Below, piece after piece: positions 37,087 to 46,510 of a stretch of 64,000 bases of DNA. The translations under genes and the position numbers were made by a program. This DNA is from Bradyrhizobium elkanii USDA 76 (GTDB taxonomy: Bacteria > Pseudomonadota > Alphaproteobacteria > Rhizobiales > Xanthobacteraceae), in contig NZ_CP066356.1 in assembly GCF_023278185.1 (NCBI RefSeq), positions 5,944,001-6,008,000 of the forward strand, in the 5' to 3' direction. Numbering within the stretch: position 1 is the stretch's first letter; each line of letters starts with the position of its first letter. The notes under the pieces are model-generated. The model made no database searches and had not been told where the DNA came from. It saw only the letters and a program-made list of their open reading frames with translations.

Positions 37087-38445
37087 ATGACACGACTGCA
37101 TTTCGCATTCGCGCTGCTGCCTTCGGGCTGGGCCAATGACGTGCAGGTCGTCGTTGCCGATGGCGCGATCGCGTCGGTGACGGCGGGCGTCGCGCCTAGC
37201 GCCGGCGACGAACGTCACCAACTGGCGGTTCCGGGATTGGCGAGCCTGCACAGCCACGCCTTTCAACGCGGCATGGCCGGCCTTGCCGAACTGCGCGGCG
37301 ACATGACCGATACGTTCTGGACCTGGCGCGAGACGATGTATCGCTTCGCGCTGACCATGACACCGGACGACGTCGCCGCCGTCGCAACCCTGCTCTATGT
37401 CGAGATGCTCGAGCGGGGCTTTACCCGCGTCGGCGAGTTCCACTATCTGCACCATGATCGCGACGGCGCGCCCTACGCCAATCTCGCCGAGATGGCCGTG
37501 CGCATCGCGGAGGCCGCCAGCGCCTCCGGCATCGGGCTCACGCTGCTGCCAAGTTTCTATGCCCACAGCACGTTCGGCGGCGCCGCACCGCATGCCGGGC
37601 AGCGCCGCTTCATTTGCTCGGTCGATCAGTTCGCCACGCTGATGACTGCCTCGCGCGAGGCAATCCGAGATCTACCTGGCGCCAACATCGGCATCGCTCC
37701 GCATAGCCTGCGGGCAGTAGCACCCGACGAGCTCGCAGCCATCATTCCGCTTGCCAAGGCGGACCCGATCCAAATCCACGCCGCCGAGCAGGTGCGCGAG
37801 GTCGAAGATTGCCTCGCCTGGTCGGGACAGCGGCCGGTGCAATGGCTGCTCGAACATGCGCCCGTCGATCAACGCTGGTGCCTCATTCACGCGACCCACA
37901 TGACGGAGCAGGAAGTCACAGCGCTCGCCCGCAGCGGCGCGGTTGCCGGCCTTTGCCCCGTCACCGAAGCAAGTCTCGGCGACGGCATCTTTTCCGCGCG
38001 CGAATTCCTCGCGGCGGGCGGCCGGTTCGGCATCGGAACCGATTCCAACGTACTGGTCGGGGTCGCCGACGAGCTGCGTCAGCTCGAATACGGACAGCGG
38101 CTGAAGCACCGCGAGCGCAACGTGCTTTCGGGGCGTCCCGGCGCATCCACCGGCCGCGCCCTGTTCGACCACGCACTCGCGGGCGGCGCGCAAGCTCTGG
38201 CACAGACCAAGGCCGGGCTCGCGCCCGGCGCGCGCGCCGACATCGTGTCTCTCGACACCGCGCACCCGTCCCTCGCGGGACGGTCAGGCGATGCGGTTCT
38301 CGACGGCTGGCTGTTTGCAACCGGCAGCGACGCGATCGATTGCGTCTGGGCCGGCGGCGACAGGGTCGTCGCGGGCGGACGGCACCGGTTGCGCGACAAG
38401 GCGCGCGAGCAGTTCAATGCCAGCGTGCGGAGGCTCGTCGCATGA
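37087..38445 (+). CDS. hutF: Formimidoylglutamate deiminase
   Basis: 452 aa amidohydrolase with HSHAFQRGMAGL, HAAEQVREVEDC, LIHATHMT and GTDSNVLVG, the HutF metal and substrate residues. It converts N-formimidoyl-L-glutamate to N-formyl-L-glutamate and ammonia, defining the HutF branch rather than the HutG formimidoylglutamase branch. Translation is coupled to hutC (ATGA overlap). Confidence 0.97.
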   Translation: MTRLHFAFALLPSGWANDVQVVVADGAIASVTAGVAPSAGDERHQLAVPGLASLHSHAFQRGMAGLAELRGDMTDTFWTWRETMYRFALTMTPDDVAAVATLLYVEMLERGFTRVGEFHYLHHDRDGAPYANLAEMAVRIAEAASASGIGLTLLPSFYAHSTFGGAAPHAGQRRFICSVDQFATLMTASREAIRDLPGANIGIAPHSLRAVAPDELAAIIPLAKADPIQIHAAEQVREVEDCLAWSGQRPVQWLLEHAPVDQRWCLIHATHMTEQEVTALARSGAVAGLCPVTEASLGDGIFSAREFLAAGGRFGIGTDSNVLVGVADELRQLEYGQRLKHRERNVLSGRPGASTGRALFDHALAGGAQALAQTKAGLAPGARADIVSLDTAHPSLAGRSGDAVLDGWLFATGSDAIDCVWAGGDRVVAGGRHRLRDKAREQFNASVRRLVA

Positions 38446-39185
38446 GTCTCGCCTCCGACCAGGCCAAGCCGAATGCAGCCGGCAAGCCGACGCTCTACAA
38501 GCGGATCCGGCTCGACATCGAGACCCGGATCCTGACCGGCGAATGGCCGCCCGGGCATCGCATCCCGTTCGAGCACCAATTGATGGCGCGCTATCGCTGC
38601 TCGCGCATGACGGTGAACAAGGCGCTGTCGGAACTGGCGCAGGCCGACCTGATCGAGCGGCGGCGCCGTGCCGGCACCTTCGTGCGCCGTCCACAGCATC
38701 TGTCGGCGGTGCTCAAGATCGCCGACATCCGCGCCGAGATCACCGCGCTCGGCCGCAGCTATGGCTATCAGCTGATCGATTGCCGGCGCCGTACCGCAAC
38801 ATCGGCCGATCGGGCTCGGCTCGGCATGGACAAGACCGGCAAGGTGATCGCGATCGCCTGCCGGCACAGCGCCGACAACGTGCCATTTGCCGTCGAGGAC
38901 AGGCTGATCGATCTCTCCACCGTGCCTGAGGCCGCGACGGCCGACTTTGCGCGCGAACCGCCGGGATCATGGCTGCTGCATCATGTACCGTGGACGGAAG
39001 CCGAGCATACGATCAGCGCGATTGTTGCGGACGATCGCACGGCAAAGGCGCTCGACATCGCGGTCGGCGCGCCCTGCCTCGTGATCGACCGCTACACCTG
39101 GCGCAGCGCGCGCACGGTGACGGCGGTGCGGCTGCATTACCCAGGCGAGACGCATCGCCTGGTCGCCCGCTTCAAGGGAGGCTGA
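38442..39185 (+). CDS. hutC: Histidine utilisation repressor, GntR family
   Basis: 247 aa. The N-terminal winged helix (YKRIRLDIETRILTGEWPPG, CSRMTVNKALSELAQADLIE) and C-terminal UTRA effector domain are typical of HutC, which in other bacteria releases DNA on binding urocanate. It overlaps hutF by 4 bp. The probable operator is the palindrome at 37033. Confidence 0.95.
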   Translation: MSLASDQAKPNAAGKPTLYKRIRLDIETRILTGEWPPGHRIPFEHQLMARYRCSRMTVNKALSELAQADLIERRRRAGTFVRRPQHLSAVLKIADIRAEITALGRSYGYQLIDCRRRTATSADRARLGMDKTGKVIAIACRHSADNVPFAVEDRLIDLSTVPEAATADFAREPPGSWLLHHVPWTEAEHTISAIVADDRTAKALDIAVGAPCLVIDRYTWRSARTVTAVRLHYPGETHRLVARFKGG

Positions 39186-39319
39186 GGACGCCTTGCGCGG
39201 CATATTTCATGCAATGCATCATGGGCCATCGTCCGCCGACATGCTTCATGCGGCAATCCGCCGCGACTGACGTCAAGACATCAACCGGGTTCAATCCATC
39301 GTTCAAGAGGTCGACAATC

Positions 39320-40264
39320 ATGCGTTCTTTCAAGCTATTTTCCGCAATCGCAGTGTTGCTCGCGTCCACCGCCGCGTCAGCGGATGACGTCAAGGTCGGC
39401 GTCGGCATCTCCGGATGGACCGGATTCGCGCCGCTGACGCTCGCCAAGGAAGCCGGCATCTTCAAGAAGAACGGCCTCGACGTAACCTTGAAGAAAATCC
39501 CGCAAAAGGACCGCCATCTCGCGATCGCCTCGGGCGACATCCAGTGCGCGGCGACCACGGTCGAGACCTGGATCTCCTGGAACGCCAACGGCGTCGCGAC
39601 CAAGCAGATCTTCCAGCTCGACAAGAGCTATGGCGCCGACGGCATGGCCGTGCGCAACGACGTCGCCGCGATCAAGGACCTGAAGGGCAAGACCGTCGCG
39701 GCATCGGCGCCGGGCACCTCGCCCTATTTCGCGCTGGCCTGGATGCTGAAGAAGAACGGCCTCTCGGTGAAGGACGTTACCGTGGTGAATCTGGAGCCGG
39801 CTGCCGCGGCGCAGGCTTTCGTCTCCGGCCAGAACGATGCCGCGATGACCTACGAGCCCTATCTGTCGACGGTGCGCGCCGCTCCCGACAAGGGCAAGAT
39901 CATCGCGACCACGCTCGACTACCCGATCGTGATGGATACCTTCGGCTGCACGCCAAAATTCCTGACCGACAATCCGAAAGCGGCGCAGGCGCTTGCCGAC
40001 AGCTATTTCGAGGCGCTCGACATGATCGCCAAGGATCAGGCCAAGTCCTACGAGATCATGGGCGCCGACGTAAAGCAGAGCGGCGAGCAGTTCGGCAACT
40101 CGGCAAAGTACCTGCGCTGGCAGGACAAGGCCGCCAACCAGAAATTCTTCGCCGGCGACTTCCTCACCTTCAACAAGGACGCTGCCGAGCTCCTGCTCGA
40201 GGTCGGCATCATCAAGGCCGCGCCGAAGGTCGAGGACATCTACGACGCCAGCTTCATCAAGTAA
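39320..40264 (+). CDS. ABC transporter substrate-binding protein (NMT1/SsuA-like), hut-linked
   Basis: 314 aa. The signal peptide MRSFKLFSAIAVLLASTAAS ends before ADDVKVG. The mature domain is of the NMT1/SsuA/TauA type (GWTGFAPLTLAKEAGIFKKN, YEPYLSTVRAAP). Its position, 134 bp after hutC and with its own permease and ATPase, suggests uptake of histidine, urocanate or a related imidazole. The substrate is inferred. Confidence 0.9.
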   Translation: MRSFKLFSAIAVLLASTAASADDVKVGVGISGWTGFAPLTLAKEAGIFKKNGLDVTLKKIPQKDRHLAIASGDIQCAATTVETWISWNANGVATKQIFQLDKSYGADGMAVRNDVAAIKDLKGKTVAASAPGTSPYFALAWMLKKNGLSVKDVTVVNLEPAAAAQAFVSGQNDAAMTYEPYLSTVRAAPDKGKIIATTLDYPIVMDTFGCTPKFLTDNPKAAQALADSYFEALDMIAKDQAKSYEIMGADVKQSGEQFGNSAKYLRWQDKAANQKFFAGDFLTFNKDAAELLLEVGIIKAAPKVEDIYDASFIK

Positions 40265-40342
40265 CGCAGCAACCATTTCGGCCGGTCCCGCCTCGCGACA
40301 CAGCGGGCGGGACCGGCGCATAAGATACGCCTGGATCAATTG

Positions 40343-41116
40343 ATGCGTCCTCTCGAGCCCACGACATCGAAGCAGCGCGTGGCCTATGGCCTCGCCTTCT
40401 TCGTGCTGTTCGTCGCCCTCTGGTCCTGGGCGACGTTCGGCGGCCACGTGTCGAAGACTTTCCTCGCCAATCCGCTCACCATGGTGCAGGAAGGCTATGA
40501 GCTGCTCGCCAAGCAAGGCTTTCTGTTCGACATCGGGATGACGATCTGGCGCGTGATCGGCGGGTTTGTGCTTGCTGCCGTCATCGCGGTGCCGCTCGGC
40601 GTTCTGATGGGAGCCTACAAGCCAATCGAGGCTTTTCTCGAGCCGTTTGTGTCCTTTGCACGCTATCTGCCGGCATCCGCCTTCATCCCGCTGCTGATCC
40701 TGTGGGCGGGTATCGGCGAGTTGCAGAAGCTGCTGGTGATCTTCATCGGCGCGGTGTTTCAGATCATCCTGATGGTCGCGGTCACCGTCGGTGCCACACG
40801 GCGCGATCTGGTCGAGGCCGCCTACACGCTCGGCGCCCGCGACCGCGGCATCATCCGCCGGGTGCTGCTGCCCTCCGCCGCGCCCGAGATTGCCGAAATC
40901 CTCCGGCTGGTGCTGGGCTGGGCCTGGACCTACGTCATCGTGGCCGAACTGATCGGCTCGTCATCCGGCATCGGGCACATGATCACCGACAGCCAGGCGC
41001 TGCTCAACACCGGCCAGATCATCTTCGGCATCATCGTGATCGGGCTGATCGGCCTGATCTCCGATTTCCTGTTCAAGGCCTTCAACGCCTGGCTGTTCCC
41101 GTGGAAGCTTGCATGA
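40343..41116 (+). CDS. ABC transporter permease (SsuC/TauC-like), hut-linked
   Basis: 257 aa from the ATG at 40343; a TTG immediately before it is also in frame. It has six or so membrane segments and the cytoplasmic EAA loop EAAYTLGARDRGIIRRVLLP that docks on the ATPase. It overlaps the ATPase gene by 4 bp. Confidence 0.93.
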   Translation: MRPLEPTTSKQRVAYGLAFFVLFVALWSWATFGGHVSKTFLANPLTMVQEGYELLAKQGFLFDIGMTIWRVIGGFVLAAVIAVPLGVLMGAYKPIEAFLEPFVSFARYLPASAFIPLLILWAGIGELQKLLVIFIGAVFQIILMVAVTVGATRRDLVEAAYTLGARDRGIIRRVLLPSAAPEIAEILRLVLGWAWTYVIVAELIGSSSGIGHMITDSQALLNTGQIIFGIIVIGLIGLISDFLFKAFNAWLFPWKLA

Positions 41117-41898
41117 CCGCGCTCAGGATCGATCAGGTCTCCCGAACCTTCCCCGCCCGTGCCGGCAACGCGCCGACGAGAGCGCTCGAGCCGACCACGC
41201 TCGACGTCGGCGACAACGACTTCGTCACCATCCTCGGCCCCTCCGGCTGCGGAAAATCCACTTTGCTCCGGATCATCGCCGGGCTCGACCGGCCGACCAG
41301 CGGACGCGTCACGCTCGACGGGCGCGAGGTCACCGGCCCCGGCGCCGACCGCGGCATGGTGTTTCAGTCCTACACCCTGTTTCCCTGGCTGACGGTGCGG
41401 GAGAACATCGCCTTCGGCCTGCGCGAGCGCGGCGTTGCGCAAGGCGAGCGCCGTGACATCGCCGATGCCTTCATTCGTCGGGTCGGGCTGTCGGGCTTCG
41501 AAAATCACTGGCCCAAGCAGCTGTCCGGCGGCATGCAGCAGCGCACCGCGATCGCCCGGGCGCTGGCCAACGATCCAAAGATCCTGCTGCTCGACGAGCC
41601 GTTCGGCGCGCTCGACAACCAGACGCGCGCGCTGATGCAGGAGATGCTGCTCGGGATCTGGGAACGCGACCAGAAAACGGTGCTGTTCGTCACACACGAT
41701 ATCGAGGAAGCGATCTTCCTCGGCAGCCGCGTCATCGTGATGAGCGCGCGGCCCGGCCGCATCAAGGCCGAGATCACGGTCGATCTGCCGCATCCCCGCT
41801 CCTACAAGATCAAGACGACGCCCGAATTTGTCGCCCTGAAAGAACGGCTCGTGGAAGAGATCCGCACCGAGGCCCTGAAAGTCGCCGAGCAGGCCTGA
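41113..41898 (+). CDS. ABC transporter ATPase (SsuB/TauB-like), hut-linked
   Basis: 261 aa with Walker A GPSGCGKST, Q-loop MVFQSYTLFPW, signature LSGGMQQRTAIARAL, Walker B ILLLDEPFGALD and H-loop VTHDIEEA. It is the last gene of the plus-strand hut unit. A GCAGGC/GCCTGC hairpin overlaps its stop codon. Confidence 0.94.
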   Translation: MTALRIDQVSRTFPARAGNAPTRALEPTTLDVGDNDFVTILGPSGCGKSTLLRIIAGLDRPTSGRVTLDGREVTGPGADRGMVFQSYTLFPWLTVRENIAFGLRERGVAQGERRDIADAFIRRVGLSGFENHWPKQLSGGMQQRTAIARALANDPKILLLDEPFGALDNQTRALMQEMLLGIWERDQKTVLFVTHDIEEAIFLGSRVIVMSARPGRIKAEITVDLPHPRSYKIKTTPEFVALKERLVEEIRTEALKVAEQA

Positions 41899-41907
41899 GA
41901 GCCTGCT
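41890..41907 (+). terminator. Short hairpin at the end of the hut transporter operon
   Basis: GCAGGC-CTGAGA-GCCTGC spans the stop codon and is followed by TTCTCC. It is a weak intrinsic terminator candidate; the larger repeat just downstream may also stop transcription. Confidence 0.4.
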
Positions 41908-41911
41908 TCTC

Positions 41912-41999
41912 CGTCATGCCCGGCCTTGTGCCGGGCATCCACGTCTTTGCATCAATCGGGCAAAAGACGTGGATGGCCGGGACAAGCCCGGCCATGACG
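41912..41999. repeat. 88-bp dispersed inverted repeat of Bradyrhizobium type
   Basis: The ends CGTCATG and CATGACG, and the inner segments GCCGGGCATCCACGTCTT and AAGACGTGGATGGCCGGG, pair across the element. I recognise this GTCATGCCCGGCC...CCGGCCATGAC form as a very common intergenic palindrome in Bradyrhizobium and relatives. It sits between convergent genes. Confidence 0.75.
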
Positions 42000-42041
42000 A
42001 TGCAGCGCCAGTTTGAGGAAAACCGACGATAGGCTGCGCGG

Positions 42042-42389
42042 TCAGTGGCTGATCATCCAGGGCCGCGCGGTCGGAAAGCCCTTGGCGCCGCTCTTGGTCC
42101 TGGTCATCAGCCGCGCCGGCTTCTTCTTTCCGGTGGAGCAGCAGCCGCAGCCCGGGCCGTGCGCCGCCTTGTACTGATCGAGCGTCTTCGGCGCATGCCG
42201 GCTCTGCTCGTTGGTGGCGTGCGCCTTGCGCTTGTCGGAGGGCATGCAGAAGAACGCCGGCGCGGTGAGGATCACGCGCGGCGAAGTCGCCTCGCATTGC
42301 GGGCAATCCTGCGGCAGGTCGCATTCCGCCATCGGCCGCATGTCAGTGAACGGACCGCAACCGTTGCAGAGATATTCGTAGATCGGCAT
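42042..42389 (-). CDS. fmdB: FmdB-type zinc-ribbon protein
   Basis: 115 aa from the ATG at 42389 (MPIYEYLCNGCGPFTDMRP). The zinc ribbon uses CNGC and CPQC. A Cys-rich GPGCGCC and the conserved ending GFPTARPWMISH follow. It resembles FmdB of Methylophilus methylotrophus, encoded next to formamidase and proposed to regulate it. It is the last gene of operon C, 98 bp after fmdA. The molecular role is not established. Confidence 0.88.
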   Translation of the reverse strand: MPIYEYLCNGCGPFTDMRPMAECDLPQDCPQCEATSPRVILTAPAFFCMPSDKRKAHATNEQSRHAPKTLDQYKAAHGPGCGCCSTGKKKPARLMTRTKSGAKGFPTARPWMISH

Positions 42390-42487
42390 TTCCTTAATCC
42401 TTGCGCAGTCGTGTGACATCCGGCGATGGATGCGGGGCGGCCGATACGCAGCCGTCCCGCACCCTTCGCGCAGGGATCACTCAGGGA

Positions 42488-43717
42488 TCATTTGTCGGGC
42501 GAGATCGGCATCTGCACGTCGCCCTTGATATGCTTGATCGGACCTGCCGACGACGGCATGACGTCGAAGTCGAAGATCTCCGTCGGCAGCCACAGCGTGG
42601 CGCAGGCATTCGGGACGTCGACCACGCCGGAGATGTGGCCCTGGCACGGCGCGGTGCCGAGGATCGAATAGGCCTGGGCGCCGGAATAGCCGAACTTCTT
42701 CAGATATTCGATCGCGTTCAGGCAGGCCTGGCGATAGGCGATGTGAACGTCGAGATAATGCTGCTTGCCGGCCTCGTCGACCGAGATGCCCTCGAAGATC
42801 AGATAGTCCTTGTAGTTCGGCGTGATCGGGGACGGCTTGAACACGGGATTCTTGATGCCGTATTTCGAGACGCCGTCCTTGATGAGATCGACCTTGATGT
42901 GCAGCCAGCCGGCCATTTCGATGGCGCCGCAGAAGGTGATCTCGCCGTCGCCCTGGCTGAAATGCAGATCGCCCATCGAGAGCCCGCCGCCCGGCACATA
43001 AACCGGGAAGTAGATCTTCGAGCCGCGCGACAGATCCTTGATGTCGCAATTGCCGCCATGCTCGCGCGGCGGCACGGTGCGGGCGCCCTCGAGGCCGATC
43101 TTGGCCTTGACGTCGCCCTTCGCCTGGCCGGCATGCGCGGTCGGCGCGAACGGCGGGTTGGCGAGGCCCGGCACCCGGGTCGGGTTGGTCGCGATCAGCT
43201 CGGCTTCGCGCTTGTTCCAGGCCGCCAGCATCTTGGCATCGGGCAGACAGCCGATCAGGCCGGGATGGATCAGGCCGGCGAAGTTCACGCCGGGAACGTG
43301 ACGCGACGAGGTGTAGAGGCCCTTGATGTCCCAGATCGACTTCTGCGCCAGCGGGAAATGGTCGGTGAGGAAGCCGCCGCCATTCTGCTTGGAGAAGAAG
43401 CCGTTGAAGCCCCACAGGCTCTCCTTCAACGGACCGACGTCGAGCAGGTCGACGACGAGGAGATCGCCGGGCTCGGCGCCCTTGACACCGATCGGGCCGG
43501 ACAGGAAGTGCACGATCGACAGATCGATGTCGCGCACGTCGTCGGCGGAATCGTTGTTCTTGATGAAGCCGCCGGTCCAGTCGACGGTCTCGATGATGAA
43601 GTCGTCGCCGGGGCTGACCCACTCGACGATCGGAACCTCCGGATGCCAGCGGTTATGGATCTTGTCGTTTTCATAGGCCGACTTGCTGAGATCGACCTTG
43701 ATCAGTGTATCTGGCAT
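42488..43717 (-). CDS. fmdA: Formamidase
   Basis: 409 aa, the length of characterised FmdA formamidases. Landmarks are IPISPDK-type termini, GAEPGDLLVVDLLDVGP, LHFSQGDGEITFCGAIE and HISGVVDVPNACATLWLP. It hydrolyses formamide (and slowly other short amides) to formate and ammonia in the cytoplasm. It follows urtE by 87 bp in operon C. It is separate from the shorter acetamidase/formamidase homologue in cluster A. Confidence 0.96.
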   Translation of the reverse strand: MPDTLIKVDLSKSAYENDKIHNRWHPEVPIVEWVSPGDDFIIETVDWTGGFIKNNDSADDVRDIDLSIVHFLSGPIGVKGAEPGDLLVVDLLDVGPLKESLWGFNGFFSKQNGGGFLTDHFPLAQKSIWDIKGLYTSSRHVPGVNFAGLIHPGLIGCLPDAKMLAAWNKREAELIATNPTRVPGLANPPFAPTAHAGQAKGDVKAKIGLEGARTVPPREHGGNCDIKDLSRGSKIYFPVYVPGGGLSMGDLHFSQGDGEITFCGAIEMAGWLHIKVDLIKDGVSKYGIKNPVFKPSPITPNYKDYLIFEGISVDEAGKQHYLDVHIAYRQACLNAIEYLKKFGYSGAQAYSILGTAPCQGHISGVVDVPNACATLWLPTEIFDFDVMPSSAGPIKHIKGDVQMPISPDK

Positions 43718-43753
43718 CGCGATGCTCCCCTTGGGTTACACAGTTGAAAGTTT

Positions 43754-43802
43754 GAGCGTGATCTTGTCGGAAAACCGCCTCACACCCTTCCGGATCATGC
43801 TC
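43754..43802. repeat. Intergenic inverted repeat (GATC..CCGGATCATGCTC family)
   Basis: GAGCGTGATC (43754-43763) pairs with GATCATGCTC (43793-43802) around a core with CGGAAAACCG. This closely matches a dispersed alphaproteobacterial palindrome I recognise from Bradyrhizobium and Rhodopseudomonas. It lies between urtE and fmdA, so operon transcription must cross it. Confidence 0.7.
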
Positions 43803-43804
43803 TG

Positions 43805-44494
43805 TTAGACGGACAAATATTTCGAGATCTGTGCGGCATCGACGCCGGCGCGCGGTTCGTCGCGGACGATCTCGCCGTTCTCGATGACGAGGACGCGGTC
43901 GGCGATGTCGAGCGCGAAGCTGAGAACCTGTTCGGAGACGACGATCGACAATCCCCGCTCATCGCGGATCCGCTTCAATGTGCGCGCCATGTCCTTGATG
44001 ATCGACGGCTGGATGCCTTCGGTCGGCTCGTCAAGCAGCAGCACCTTGGGCTTGGTCGCCAGCGCGCGGGCGATCGCGAGCTGCTGCTGTTGTCCGCCCG
44101 AGAGATTGCCGCCGCGGCGGCCCTTCATCTCGAGCAGCACCGGGAACAATTCGTAGATATCGCCGGGCACCTCGGAACCGCCTGACACCACGAGCCCGGT
44201 CTCGATGTTCTCCTTGACCGTCATGGTGGAGAAGATCATGCGGCCTTGAGGGACGTAGGCGAGCCCCTTCGCCACCCGCTCATAGCTCTTCATCGCGCCG
44301 AGCTCGGTGCCGTCCATGGTCACCTTGCCGCTCTTGGCCGGCAGGATACCCATCAGCGATTTCATCAGCGTGGTCTTGCCCATGCCGTTGCGGCCCATGA
44401 TCGCGACGATCTCGTTGGGCGCGACCGAGACATTGAGGCCGTGCAGCACCTCGCTCTGGCCGTAGGCGACGTGAAGATCATTGATTGCCAGCAT
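43805..44494 (-). CDS. urtE: Urea/amide ABC transporter ATPase UrtE (cluster C)
   Basis: 229 aa with Walker A GRNGMGKT, signature LSGGQQQQLAIARAL, Walker B VLLLDEPTEGIQ and VVSEQV. It follows urtD by 94 bp and precedes the formamidase gene, as FmdF-type genes do in amide operons. Confidence 0.94.
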   Translation of the reverse strand: MLAINDLHVAYGQSEVLHGLNVSVAPNEIVAIMGRNGMGKTTLMKSLMGILPAKSGKVTMDGTELGAMKSYERVAKGLAYVPQGRMIFSTMTVKENIETGLVVSGGSEVPGDIYELFPVLLEMKGRRGGNLSGGQQQQLAIARALATKPKVLLLDEPTEGIQPSIIKDMARTLKRIRDERGLSIVVSEQVLSFALDIADRVLVIENGEIVRDEPRAGVDAAQISKYLSV

Positions 44495-44588
44495 CGAAGG
44501 TCTCCTACAGAGGGTAGCTTCTCTTCATCTCTCCCCGGCGGCGAGAGGTGAACCGAGGGTTCGCGGTTCGATCCGTCGTAAGCATGCG

Positions 44589-45344
44589 TCAGTGCCCCAA
44601 ATAGACTTCAATGACCTTCGGATCGTTCTTGACGTGCTCCATCGTCCCCTCGGACAGGATCTGTCCCTGGTGCAGCACCGTGACCTTGTGCGCGATGTCC
44701 TCGACGAACTTCATGTCGTGCTCGATCACCAGGACCGAACGATCCTTGATGATGCGGTTGAGCAGCTCGGCCGTCTTGGCGCGCTCGGAGACGCTCATGC
44801 CGGCGACCGGCTCGTCGAGCATCAAGAGGTCCGGATCCTGGATCAGCAGCATACCGATCTCGAGCCACTGCTTCTGGCCGTGGCTCAGCTGGTCGGCATA
44901 GGTGTTGAGCTTGTCCTTCAGGAAGATCATCTCGGCGACCCCCTCGACCCGCTGCCTGACGGTGTCGTCGCGCTGGAAGGTCAGCGAGCCGAACACGGTG
45001 CGGCCGCGCGGAAAGGAAATCTCGAGGTTCTCGAACACGGTGAGATCCTCGAACACCGACGGCGTCTGGAACTTGCGCCCCACCCCGGCCTGCACGATCT
45101 CGTTCTCGCGCAGCCTGGTCAGCTCCTGGCCGCGGAACTGGATCGAGCCTGACGTCGCCCTGGTCTTGCCGCAGATCAGGTCGAGCACCGTGGTCTTGCC
45201 GGCGCCGTTCGGGCCGATGATGACGCGGATCTCGTTCTCCTCGACATAGAAGGAGAGATCGTTGACGGCCTTGAAGCCGTCAAAGGACACGGTGAGACCG
45301 GAGACCGCGAGCAGGAAGTCCTTGGGCTGATGGCCGACGAGCAT
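44589..45344 (-). CDS. urtD: Urea/amide ABC transporter ATPase UrtD (cluster C)
   Basis: 251 aa with Walker A GPNGAGKT, UrtD-type signature LSHGQKQWLEIGMLL, Walker B LLMLDEPVAGMS and H-loop VIEHDM. It starts 12 bp after urtC. Confidence 0.94.
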   Translation of the reverse strand: MLVGHQPKDFLLAVSGLTVSFDGFKAVNDLSFYVEENEIRVIIGPNGAGKTTVLDLICGKTRATSGSIQFRGQELTRLRENEIVQAGVGRKFQTPSVFEDLTVFENLEISFPRGRTVFGSLTFQRDDTVRQRVEGVAEMIFLKDKLNTYADQLSHGQKQWLEIGMLLIQDPDLLMLDEPVAGMSVSERAKTAELLNRIIKDRSVLVIEHDMKFVEDIAHKVTVLHQGQILSEGTMEHVKNDPKVIEVYLGH

Positions 45345-45356
45345 GATGATCCCTCC

Positions 45357-46493
45357 TCACTCGGCCGGTGCGCCGTCGGCGATCAGGCCGGCCGCCGATT
45401 TCGATTTGCGTGATGCCAACAGGCGATCGATGCGCGGCTGGACGTGGTCCGCCCAGATGCCGGAGAGGCCGTTCGGGAAGGCGAGCACGACCGCGATAAA
45501 CAGCGCGCCGAGGCCGAACAGCCAGAGCTGCGGGAAGGACTCCGAGAGGCTGGTCTTGGCGAAATTGACCAGCAGCGCGCCCCAGACTGCGCCGAAGATC
45601 GACATCCGGCCGCCGACCGCGGTGTAGATCACCATCTCGATCGACGGCACGATGCCGACGAAGGACGGCGACATGAAGCCGACCTCGAGCGTGAACATGG
45701 CGCCGCCGATCGCAGCGAACACGGCCGCGGCACAGAACGCGAAGATCTTGAAGTTGGCGACGCTGTAACCGGAGAAGCGCACGCGATCCTCCTGCTCTCT
45801 CATCGCCACCAGGATGCGCCCGAGTTTTGTCAGGCGGATGAACTGCGCGGCGCAGATGCAGCCGAACAACAATACCACCTCCACGAAATAGAGGATGTAC
45901 TTGGCATGATCGGTCCGGATATCCCAGCCATGCAGCGTTCGCAGGTCGGTGATCCCGTTGATGCCGCCGGTGTAGCCCTGCTGGCCCACGATCAGGATGG
46001 TCATGATCGCGGCGATCGCCTGCGTGATGATCGCGAAATAGACGCCGCCGACCCGGCGCTTGAACATCGCAGCGCCGATGATGAAGGAGAAGATCGCCGG
46101 CACCAGGATGATCGCGATCAGCGCTACCGGGAAGCTGTGGAACGGCTTCCAGAAGAAAGGCAGCGAGGTGAGCTGGTTCCAATCCATGAAATCGGGGATG
46201 CCCGGCGTCGACTGGATCTTGGTGTTCGCGACCGAAGACGCCTCGAGCTTGAGGTACATCGCCATGCAGTAGCCGCCGAGGCCGAAGAACACGCCCTGCC
46301 CCAGGCTCAGGATGCCGCCATAGCCCCAGCACAGCACGAGGCCGATCCCGACGAAGGCATAGGTCAGATATTTGGCGACCAGGTTGAGGCGGAAGATATC
46401 GAGCGACAGCGGCAGGACGAGAAACAGCAGCACCGCGAGCGCAAGGAAGCCGAGCAGTTCGGAGCGATTGAAAAAGCGCGAGTTGATGATCAT
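45357..46493 (-). CDS. urtC: Urea/amide ABC transporter permease UrtC (cluster C)
   Basis: 378 aa from the ATG at 46493 (MIINSRFFNRSELLGF). A longer open frame to 47144 is antisense-free but overlaps urtB and has no family match. It has WGYGGILSLGQGVFFGLGGY and QQGYTGGINGITDL, the UrtC motifs, and about ten membrane segments. Confidence 0.94.
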   Translation of the reverse strand: MIINSRFFNRSELLGFLALAVLLFLVLPLSLDIFRLNLVAKYLTYAFVGIGLVLCWGYGGILSLGQGVFFGLGGYCMAMYLKLEASSVANTKIQSTPGIPDFMDWNQLTSLPFFWKPFHSFPVALIAIILVPAIFSFIIGAAMFKRRVGGVYFAIITQAIAAIMTILIVGQQGYTGGINGITDLRTLHGWDIRTDHAKYILYFVEVVLLFGCICAAQFIRLTKLGRILVAMREQEDRVRFSGYSVANFKIFAFCAAAVFAAIGGAMFTLEVGFMSPSFVGIVPSIEMVIYTAVGGRMSIFGAVWGALLVNFAKTSLSESFPQLWLFGLGALFIAVVLAFPNGLSGIWADHVQPRIDRLLASRKSKSAAGLIADGAPAE

Positions 46494-46510
46494 GACCAGC
46501 CTGCTTGTTC

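Noticed and set aside
37087-43717. Formamidase gene (fmdA) as part of histidine degradation
   Set aside because: Formamide arises only in the HutG formimidoylglutamase branch. This hut cluster has hutF, which yields ammonia and N-formylglutamate, so the nearness of fmdA is better explained by the urt operon.
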